The position numbers were made by a program, and so were the translations under genes. The notes beneath the pieces are model-generated. The model worked only from the letters and a program-made list of their open reading frames with translations. It was not told the origin of the DNA and made no database searches. A DNA stretch of 5,249 nucleotides from JBDSTZ01 sp039927975. Its GTDB lineage: Bacteria > Pseudomonadota > Gammaproteobacteria > Burkholderiales > Burkholderiaceae_D. Positions 1-5,249 of this stretch are shown in pieces (within the stretch, counting starts at the first letter, position 1; every line of letters begins with the position of its first letter). Where the stretch lies: the NCBI GenBank assembly GCA_039927975.1, contig JBDSTZ010000125.1:1-5249 (forward strand), given 5' to 3'.

Positions 1-77
1 ATGGAGCAAAGGTCGGCGCGCATGGTCATGACGACGGCGCGCTCTTGGGTTGTCAGATGTTTGTATATTTTCGCCAT
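1..77 (-). CDS. IS30-family transposase, N-terminal fragment (25 codons, runs off the left edge)
   Basis: The minus-strand ATG at 75-77 opens a frame reading MAKIYKHLTTQERAVVMTMR and then A-D-L-C-S. Two bases of the next codon (AT, so Ile or Met) remain at the edge. The pattern hydrophobic-LTxxERxxVMxM followed by a Cys-Ser-Ile-type turn is how IS30-family transposases begin: it is the first part of the N-terminal helix-turn-helix that binds the terminal repeats, ahead of a DDE catalytic domain that would lie outside the window. A Shine-Dalgarno-like AAGGT sits at 84-88, 6 bases before the ATG, which supports this start. The frame differs from the RHS frame it overlaps. The family call rests on recognising the N-terminal motif from memory. 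The fragment is too short to name the element or say whether the transposase is intact. Confidence 0.75.
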   Translation of the reverse strand, partial: MAKIYKHLTTQERAVVMTMRADLCS

Positions 78-83
78 GGCGGC

Positions 84-88
84 ACCTT
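84..88 (-). promoter_or_regulatory. Ribosome binding site of the IS30 transposase
   Basis: On the minus strand AAGGT lies 6 bases upstream of the ATG at 75-77. It is a moderate match to the Shine-Dalgarno consensus and is what decides the start codon of the transposase fragment. Confidence 0.45.
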
Positions 89-126
89 ACAGCAGAAGGT
101 GTTGCACTTGGTCTTTGAGAACGCCC

Positions 127-480
127 ACCAACCAGAGCACCAGGAATTTTGCTTCGGCTATCACTACCCGGGAATGGGTGCCCGGTGCCACCCGTCAGTC
201 TATCAAAATCATCTTGCGCATCTCCGGTGCCACCAGTAAGCGGCCCGCTCGTATGGCGCTTTCCGCCCTTAGTGGGACCTGCGAGGGAACCTTGCTCTCC
301 AACCAGGACGTCCGGGGCTGGCGGACATGTTGGACCGGCAGCAGAATCGCTACGGATAGGCCCCTTCATTTTATTGTGGTTGAGACCCCACCAGATTGCA
401 GCGCTAGCAAGGCCTGCAAAAATCGCCTCGCACCCGCCGGCCGCGCACACGCCCGCAATCACAAGAGGAACAATTCTCCC
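127..480 (-). other. Start of the variable C-terminal tip of the RHS protein, broken by the IS30 element
   Basis: Directly after YTDPSG the frame encodes a hydrophobic Ala/Gly-rich stretch (codons 1270-1300, ending AAIWWGL), long enough to span or insert into a membrane. A Pro/Gly-rich linker follows, then LTGGTGDAQDDFDRLTGGTG (codons 1348-1367) and SRSKIPGALVG (about 1375-1385). The DFDxLTGG motif is one I associate with the tails of proteobacterial RHS proteins. The catalytic part of any toxin is not visible and would be displaced beyond the IS or lost. The toxin type cannot be named. Confidence 0.6.
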
Positions 481-840
481 CGAGGGGTCGGTGTATCTGA
501 CAGGGTTGCCGAGCGCGTAGCTGTATGTATTGATGCCACCCGCAAGCCCGATCGGATCGGACTGGATGTATCTGCCCAGAGACGCGTCATAATACCGATT
601 CCAGTTGTACCACAGGCCGGTTTCGTGGTCGTAGTACTGGCCCGGGAATCCCACGTTGAGCCCGCCGATCGTATCGCTCACGACGCGCCGATCGAACGCG
701 GCGTTGGCCGCCCGCCAGACAAGTTTTGCGTTCGCATCGCTCAGCACCTCCGGCCGCCCCAGCTGATCGTTGTGGGCCGCGTAGAAAGTGCCGTTCCGGG
801 CGATCCCCATCAAGTGGCCGTTGATCCACACATAGCTGGT
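481..840 (-). other. RHS-core (RHS repeat-associated core) domain with the presumed self-cleavage residues
   Basis: The frame reads YVWINGHLMGIA, then HNDQLGRPEVLSDA, then FPGQYYDHETGLWYNWNRYY, then LGRYIQSDPIGL, then INTYSYALGNPVRYTDPSG. This is the conserved plug that ends RHS shells. By analogy with TcC-type RHS proteins, the two aspartates in SDPIG (codon 1242) and TDPSG (codon 1265), spaced 23 residues apart, together with the Arg in LGRY (1237), would form the aspartyl self-protease that releases the C-terminal tip. All three are present here. The cleavage itself is inferred from the family, not seen. Confidence 0.85.
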
Positions 841-960
841 CGTGGTCTCTCCGATCTCTGTCAGCAATTCTCCGCCAGGGCCGTAGATCGCCGCCGTGCC
901 GCTGCCACCGGCGATCTTGACCACGCGCTGGTTAAGCGCGTTGAGCCGATACTCGCCGAT

Positions 961-3555
961 CATCACGCCGTTCTGGTAGACCGCATTCATGCGATTGAAG
1001 GCGTCGTACGAATAGCTGCGCTCGCCATCCTGCCGGGTCTCGCCGACCACATTGCCGACCTTGTCATATCGAAAGTTGCGCGACTGCCCACCGCCGCTCC
1101 AGGCGTTCAAGCGATTGCTGGCGGCATCGAGCGTGTAAGTGAATTCGCCTGCTGAATCGCGGCTGTGCCTGAGGCGATTGCCGGTCAAGTCCCACTGAAT
1201 GCTCTGCGCGTCGCCAGTGCGGGCGACATCGCCGAGACGGTCGGCGGCGTCATAGCCGTAGGCGGCGCTCAGTTCGGGATGGAGCGCGTCCGTCATCCTG
1301 GCGAGTGTGCCTGTCTTGCGATACTCGAACCCGAGCCGGTGCGCGCCCGGTGACGCCAGTTGCGCGAGATCGCCGTCGGCGTCGAAGGTTGCCATGCGCG
1401 CCAGGCCGTTGCCGAAGCGCCACGCGTACATGGCGTCGGTGGCCGGTTGATAGAGGAATGAATCGGCGAGGGTGGACCATGCCCCTCCCAGGTTGCTGCG
1501 CGCCGCCGACAAGCGGCCGTAGCCGTCGTAGTCGTAGCCTAGTTCGAGCCCGCTCGGGTAGCGCATGCCTGTCAGGCGCCCAGCTGCGTTGTAGCGCCAC
1601 GTCGTGACATACTTCGCGCCATACAGCTCGCTTGCCTGCCGAACCATCTGGCCGGCCGCGTTGTAGGTGTAGTCGGTGCGGCCGGAAGCGTCGGCGAAGC
1701 CGGTCAAGCGTCCCTTGCCAAAGGTGCCTTCGTCGTAATTGAACCGCTCGTACGCATCGCCGCTGCGGCGCGAAAGCAGTCGTCCAAAGTCATCCCAAGC
1801 ATAAGCGATCACCTTGCCGTCGGCGCGTTTTTCAATCCGCACCCGGCCCAGCTCGTCGATGTCGTCAAAGGTCGTCAGCCCGGTGTCGGCGCTGACGATA
1901 CTGGTGCGCTCGCCAAAGCCGTTGTAGGTGTAGCTGGTCTTGACGTTCCGTGGATCGATGACGTCCTGCAGCTGCCCCGCATCGTCGAAAACGAAGCGCG
2001 TGACGCCGCCATCGGGCGTGGTGATCTTGACGACGCGGTTCAGCGCATCGACATCGTAGTCGGTAACCCGGCCCTCGGCGTCCGTGACCGTATCGACGTT
2101 GCCGTTGCCGTCGTAGCGAATATCGACCCGCGTGCCCTTGTTGCCCACCTTGGCATAGGGTCTGCCCAGCGAGTCGCGCACGGTGATTGTGCTGAACTCG
2201 CCGTCGCTTGTGCCGGCTGGCAAGCCCGCAGCCACGCCGGGCACCTTGCGCTCGGACGAGAGCCGCACGCTATTGGCAGCCATGTCCACCGCCATGCTGA
2301 CGAATTCGCCAGGTGCGTTGCCCACCGATTCGAGTCGGCCCGATGGCGCGTAGTTGTACCGCGCCACGCTGCCATCGGGATAGGCGATGGTCGCGATCCA
2401 GCCGGCGCCATCGTAGGCGGTGCGCGTGACGCCACCGCCCGGCTCGGTGATCGAAGCCAAGTTGCCATCCGGATTGTATGCGTACGACGTTGCCGCGCCG
2501 TTCAGGTCCACCGACGTGCGCGGCATACCAAGGCTGGTGTAGTCGGACCAGCCGACGTTCTGTCCCAACGGGTTGATGGTGGAACTGAGGTTGCCCAGTT
2601 CATCGTAGTTGACCGTGAAGACCAGTTCCCGGTCCGCCAGCACATGTCGGCGTGTAGTCTGAGCCAGCGTTCCGCTGCTGTGGAAGGAATATCCGTATCG
2701 GGTCAGCCGCTGGCGGCCGCTCTTCACGTCGGTGTATCTGACTTCGGCCACGCGGCCGGACTCGCGCCCCGAAGTATGATAGGTGGCGCCGATTTTCGCG
2801 TAGGCGATGTTGCGCGCATCCTTGAGCACGGTTTCGGTAACGTGCTCGTCGATCCAGGTGTTTTCGGTGCTCACCGCATTGACGCTGCCTTGCGCGATCG
2901 TGGTTCGCAGCAGGCGGCCGTTCGCGTCGAACTGGTAGGCGGTCAGGTTGCCATTCCAGTCGCGCCGGCTGGCCAGATAACCGTTCGCGTCATAGGTCGT
3001 GAACGCGTTCGCCAAGGCGCAGGTCGATGTGCCGGTACGCTCAACGGAAATCACTTTCAGTTCGCCGTTGATGTCGGCAAATCTGTAGGTGGCCGCCTGG
3101 CCCATCGCGTCGGTCACGGTGGTGGTCTTGTCGCCGTACACGAAGCTGTCTTTTTCCTCCTCGCCCGCCAGCGCGCTGGTCTGGACGCGACGGTCGCCGC
3201 AATAGGTGTAGGTGCTGTATCGCCGACCGCCCATGGTGATGCCCGTGAGCAGAGTCGGATCGGCGTTTTCATAGTGGTATTCGCGGACCGTGGGGTTGTC
3301 GCCTGGCGCGGTCATCTTGCTGAGCATGCCGCTGGCGTTGTATTCGTAGCGCCACGCGTTGCCCGCCGGGTCGATCACGCTGGACACCAAGTTGTTGTCG
3401 CCCCAGTTCAGCTGGACGGATTGGCCGACCGCATTGGTGACTTTGATGAGCTGCGGGGCGAACATGCCGGCCGGCGAGTAGCCGTAGGAGCGCAGGGCGA
3501 GGCCCGACGCATCGTCGCGTATCGACGTGATCTGGCGCCATTTGTTGTAGGTGTA
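961..3555 (-). repeat. YD/RHS peptide-repeat array within the RHS gene
   Basis: The RHS frame shows many diverged copies of the about 20-residue YD motif, for example YTYNK (complement of 3541-3555), RYEYNASG, TYDANGYL, VNYDELGN, YAYNPDGN, YDYDGYGRL, YTYNAAGQ, FRYDKVGN and YSYDAFNRM (about 985-1014). At the DNA level the string TTGTAGGTGTA recurs on the plus strand at 1661, 1922 and 3544. In solved RHS structures these repeats form the beta-strand spiral of the shell. Confidence 0.85.
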
Positions 3556-4107
3556 GGTCAGCTTGTTCTTGCTGATCCACGCTGACTTGCTGGTGGGCGT
3601 TACCCGGTAGGTCAGCGTGCCAAGCGAAGCGGCGCCGGCGGCCGCGTAATAATATTCCTCTGGCCTGCGCGTGGCGCCCACGACATCGTCGATGGGGCCG
3701 TTCGCGACATAGGTGTACACGAAGGCCGTGCCGTTTTCGTCGGTGTGGGTAATCGTGCGCGGCACACAGTACCATCCCGCGCGCGGGATGAAGCAATCGG
3801 CATAGCGCAGCGCCGGCATATCGAGCGAAGAGAGCCAGTGTGCGCCGAACAGGCTGCCGGCGGCCTGCATGCTTCGATAGGTGCGTTCGAGACCGAGTCC
3901 GTACATCCCGCCAGCCGGGAAATCCTGTTCTTCCTTGTGCTTTTCGCCGGTCGCGATGACAACCGGGTTCTTGGTGGATTTGCAGTCCTCGTCCGATTCC
4001 TTGTTCGAATTGTTGGCGGCGGCGGGGAGCGCTTTGCGCCCGCCGGAGCGTTCGCCGTGGATGACGACCATCGCCATACCGGTGGCGGGGTTGATGGCGA
4101 AAGGCGC

Positions 4108-4281
4108 CTAGAATCCTGGGCCTTCTCTCAACAACCGCTGGCCTTCGACGACGACTCGCGGCATACCGGCTTCGTTGAGAACGATGGGAGCGCGGCTATC
4201 GTCTTCGATAGCGAAAGCGACTGTGGGAGAAAGCAGCAGCGCAATGAGGCTCAAGAACTGGTAGAACTTGGGTGTCGTCAT
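4108..4281 (-). pseudogene. N-terminal fragment of the RHS gene: Sec signal peptide plus 33 residues, ending at a premature amber codon
   Basis: ATG at 4279-4281 opens a frame of 57 codons closed by TAG at 4108-4110. It begins MTTPKFYQFLSLIALLLSPT and continues V-A-F-A-I-E-D-D. This gives a short n-region with one Lys, a hydrophobic core at about residues 9-22 and an AFA cleavage motif at 22-24, so it reads as a typical Sec/SPase I signal peptide. The mature start contains MPRVVVEGQR, a PxVVVxGxR pattern I associate with the N-termini of secreted RHS proteins. The frame is the same as that of the RHS body, and the residues around the stop read GPGF-[stop]-APFAINPATG, so the two parts look like one former protein. 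A GAGGAG ribosome binding site 9 bases upstream supports the start. As it stands, translation would give only a 33-residue exported peptide. A genuine short secreted peptide is possible but less likely. Confidence 0.8.
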
Positions 4282-4290
4282 AACGGCCGG

Positions 4291-4296
4291 CTCCTC
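4291..4296 (-). promoter_or_regulatory. Ribosome binding site of the RHS gene
   Basis: GAGGAG on the minus strand lies 9 bases before the ATG at 4279-4281. It is a strong Shine-Dalgarno match and selects this start, placing the signal peptide at the N-terminus of the original RHS protein. Confidence 0.75.
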
Positions 4297-4348
4297 GTTA
4301 GCGGTGGGCGGCGTGCTGCCGCAGCGAGCGGAATAGCTCAGCCTTTGG

Positions 4349-4377
4349 ACTGTATTGAATGGATGAGCTCACCTCAA
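4349..4377 (-). promoter_or_regulatory. Possible sigma-70 type promoter for the RHS gene
   Basis: On the minus strand TTGAGG (complement of 4372-4377) and TACAGT (complement of 4349-4354) are separated by exactly 17 bases. Each matches 4 of 6 consensus bases. A start about 7 bases after the -10 box would give a leader of about 60 nt before the RHS ATG. The -35 box overlaps the edge of the inverted repeat at 4376-4396. The match is modest and was found by eye, so it is only a candidate. Confidence 0.3.
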
Positions 4378-4396
4378 CCGGCACACGTTGCCGGTT
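4376..4396. repeat. Perfect 8-bp inverted repeat with a 5-base loop: operator or terminator candidate
   Basis: The arms AACCGGCA (4376-4383) and TGCCGGTT (4389-4396) are exact reverse complements around the loop CACGT. Read on the plus strand the second arm is followed by TGTTTTCC, a short interrupted T-run, so it resembles a rho-independent terminator for rightward transcription. However, no supported plus-strand gene ends just before it. Read on the minus strand there is no T-run after it, and it touches the -35 box of the candidate RHS promoter, so an operator is also possible. The sequence shows the symmetry; the function is undecided. Confidence 0.55.
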
Positions 4397-4468
4397 TGTT
4401 TTCCGTCATGGCTAATTCCATTGAGGAAGTTATAGCGATGCGGCTGGGGAATTTCGCGACGAGCGGTG

Positions 4469-4624
4469 ATGGTGGGTGAAAGGAAGGACAAGACCAAGGC
4501 CGCGAAAGCGATGGAAGGGGCGCACCGCACTTATTGCAAGGACGGTACCCCGGGCATGTTCGGCGGTTTGCTAGCGCCGATCAACCTGCTGTTTGACAAG
4601 AAGAACAGCGGCTGCAGATGGTGA
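4469..4624 (+). CDS. Small hypothetical protein of 51 codons, possibly the C-terminal remnant of a larger gene
   Basis: I do not recognise this protein. From ATG at 4469 to TGA at 4622-4624 the frame encodes a Lys-rich start (GERKDKTKAAKAMEG), then AHRTYCKDGTPGMFGGLLAP, then INLLFDKKNSGCRW. The last half looks like a real folded C-terminus: a Gly/Leu-rich hydrophobic patch, two Cys residues and a Trp at the end. Most codons end in G or C, as in the neighbouring genes. There is no good Shine-Dalgarno before the ATG, and the frame is open only back to a TAG at 4433-4435, so it may be what is left of a longer gene whose 5' part was deleted. It converges on rsmI, with 19 bases between the two stop codons. 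It could also be chance coding in an intergenic stretch. Confidence 0.4.
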   Translation: MVGERKDKTKAAKAMEGAHRTYCKDGTPGMFGGLLAPINLLFDKKNSGCRW

Positions 4625-4643
4625 CCGGCCGCATCGAGCAGCC

Positions 4644-5249
4644 TTAACCGCCCTGCTGCCCCTTGATCTCCAGCGCGCGCTCGTACAGCGCATTCTTCTT
4701 GCGCCCGGTGATCTGCGCCGCCAGCGATGCGGCCTGCTTGACCGAGCATTCGGCCAGCAGAATCTGCAGGATGCGCTCAGCCTCGACCGCTTCGGCGTCG
4801 GCGCCGGCGCTGGCGCCTTCGAGCAGCACCACGAACTCGCCCTTCTCGCGGTGCGGATCGGCCTGCACCCATGCCATCGCCTCCGACAGCGGACAGCGAT
4901 GAATTTCCTCGAACAGCTTGGTCAGCTCGCGCGCGAACACCACCTGCCGCTCGGGCGGAAACACCTCGCCCAGCGCGGCGACGCAATCGACGATCCGGTG
5001 CGGCGCCTCATACAACACCATCGTCGCCGTCACCGCCAGCAAGGCCGTCAGCGCCGTCTCGCGCTGCTTCGCCTTGGCCGGCAGGAAGCCGACGAAATAG
5101 AACTGGTCGTTCACCAGGCCGCTGGCCGACAGCGCCGTGATCGCCGCCGACGCGCCAGGCAGCGGCACCACGCGCAGGCCCGCCGCGCGCACCGCGTCGA
5201 CAATGCGCGCGCCCGGGTCGGACACGCCCGGCGTGCCGGCGTCGGACAC
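4644..5249 (-). CDS. rsmI: 16S rRNA (cytidine(1402)-2'-O)-methyltransferase RsmI, C-terminal 201 residues (5' end outside the window)
   Basis: RsmI transfers a methyl group from S-adenosylmethionine to the 2'-OH of C1402 in 16S rRNA, in the decoding centre of the small ribosomal subunit, in the cytoplasm. The fragment begins inside the tetrapyrrole-methylase fold with SDAGTPGVSDPG (residues 2-13 of the fragment), followed by the SAM-site loop LPGASAAITALSASG (30-44), FYFVGFLPAK (50-59), LYEAPHRI (79-86), FARELTKLFEE (105-115) and GEFVVLLEG (137-145). It ends with the C-terminal helical part ITGRKKNALYERAL (180-193) and a TAA stop at 4644-4646. These are family hallmarks in the right order. 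The family is usually about 280-290 residues, so roughly 80-90 N-terminal residues are missing beyond the right edge; the first codon here (GTG) is an internal valine, not a start. No frameshift or damage is visible. Confidence 0.95.
   Translation of the reverse strand: MSDAGTPGVSDPGARIVDAVRAAGLRVVPLPGASAAITALSASGLVNDQFYFVGFLPAKAKQRETALTALLAVTATMVLYEAPHRIVDCVAALGEVFPPERQVVFARELTKLFEEIHRCPLSEAMAWVQADPHREKGEFVVLLEGASAGADAEAVEAERILQILLAECSVKQAASLAAQITGRKKNALYERALEIKGQQGG

Larger units (their letters stand above)
1..127 (-). mobile_element. One end of an IS30-family insertion sequence inside the RHS gene (partial)
   Basis: The transposase start at 77 is preceded, on the minus strand, by about 45-50 bases that do not continue recognisable RHS protein. 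This is the usual distance between the end of an IS30 element and its transposase ATG. The stretch holds GTGCAACACC (complement of 98-107), which resembles terminal repeats I remember from other IS30 elements. The last RHS-like residues, KIPGALVG, end near 127, so the junction is placed at about 118-127. The exact edge, the partner repeat and the short target duplication cannot be fixed without the other end. The RHS reading frame happens to run through the IS end without a stop in the window, but the encoded peptide there is Arg/His-rich and not protein-like. Confidence 0.6.
127..4107 (-). pseudogene. Secreted RHS/YD-repeat protein, main body, cut off by an amber stop upstream and an IS30 element downstream
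   Basis: RHS proteins build a hollow shell of YD repeats that encloses a C-terminal effector; secreted bacterial forms often act as polymorphic toxins. I checked this frame codon by codon: it is open from just after the TAG at 4108-4110 to the left edge. Numbering from the ATG at 4281, it shows the RHS entry motif NPVVIATGEK (about 105-114), ERTYRS (132-137), a spread of YTYN / YSYD / YDxxGR repeats from about 243 to 1110, and an RHS-core domain ending in DPIGLAGG (1242-1249) and YTDPSG (1263-1268). A variable tip of about 118 residues follows before the IS. After the amber codon the first ATG is at 4075-4077 (codon 69), without a visible Shine-Dalgarno and without a signal peptide, so efficient export of this part is unlikely. 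Long frame conservation behind the stop suggests the damage is recent. No VgrG, PAAR or other type VI component is nearby, and the Sec signal argues for a stand-alone secreted RHS protein. The RHS identity is very secure; the toxin role is inference. Confidence 0.9.

Noticed and set aside
1..120. RHS frame continuing to the left edge as genuine toxin sequence
   Set aside because: The frame is open, but an IS30 transposase start occupies another frame here and the RHS-frame peptide is Arg/His-rich and unlike a folded domain.
1..1155. Long plus-strand open frame of 384 codons
   Set aside because: It lies wholly antisense to the RHS frame, which has clear YD and RHS-core motifs. Its translation is Arg/Ala/Val-rich without recognisable domains, as expected for the reverse of GC-rich RHS codons.
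2644..3585. Plus-strand open frame of 313 codons
   Set aside because: Antisense to the YD-repeat region; the RHS motifs on the other strand explain the openness, and no family is recognisable in this one.
4075..4077. ATG after the amber codon as the true start of the RHS gene
   Set aside because: No Shine-Dalgarno precedes it and the upstream in-frame segment has a textbook signal peptide and strong ribosome binding site, so the original start is at 4281.
4331..4396. Possible tRNA, because GGAATAGCTCAG resembles a tRNA D-arm start
   Set aside because: No matching acceptor stem, anticodon arm or T-arm (GGTTCGAATC-like) can be laid out around it.
4394..4441. Minus-strand mini-ORF starting MELAMTENKPATCAG before the RHS promoter
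   Set aside because: Only 15 codons, partly formed by the palindrome, with no good ribosome binding site; a leader peptide is possible but unsupported.
3745..4479. Plus-strand open frame of 244 codons crossing the RHS start
   Set aside because: It is antisense to the signal peptide and RHS N-terminus. Its end (MANSIEEVIAMRLGNFATSGDGG region, from ATG 4408) lies in free sequence and looks mildly protein-like, but it has no ribosome binding site and no recognisable family.
4610..4643. Inverted repeat GGCTGC...GCAGCC between the small ORF and rsmI as a terminator
   Set aside because: Only 6 bp with a 22-base loop and no T-run after either arm; too weak to call.

Overview
The window comes from a GC-rich bacterial chromosome. 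The RsmI fragment and the codon use suggest a betaproteobacterium, perhaps in or near the Oxalobacteraceae (Massilia/Duganella type), but this is a guess from composition and general protein resemblance. All well-supported genes lie on the minus strand.

From right to left: (1) The right end (4644-5249) holds the C-terminal two thirds of rsmI, the 16S rRNA ribose methyltransferase, running off the right edge. (2) Positions 4282-4643 are mostly intergenic. They hold a small plus-strand frame of 51 codons (4469-4624) that looks coding but is unrecognised, a perfect 8-bp inverted repeat (4376-4396), and a possible promoter and a good ribosome binding site for the gene to the left. (3) Positions 127-4281 are one very long minus-strand frame for a secreted RHS/YD-repeat protein. 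It has a Sec signal peptide, the RHS N-terminal TGEK and ERTYRS motifs, a long YD-repeat shell, an RHS-core domain ending in DPIGL...YTDPSG, and the first ~118 residues of a variable C-terminal tip. (4) The left 120-130 bases are the end of an IS30-family insertion sequence, with the first 25 codons of its transposase on the minus strand, running off the left edge.

The RHS gene carries two independent lesions. An in-frame amber codon (4108-4110) separates the signal peptide (57 codons) from the rest, which then stays open for over 1,300 codons. The IS30 element breaks the C-terminal tip. What remains therefore looks like a recently inactivated secreted polymorphic-toxin-type gene. The toxic end and any immunity gene would lie beyond the left edge, on the far side of the IS. 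I see no CRISPR array, tRNA or rRNA. Apart from the unexplained small ORF and hairpin, I see no clearly new system here.
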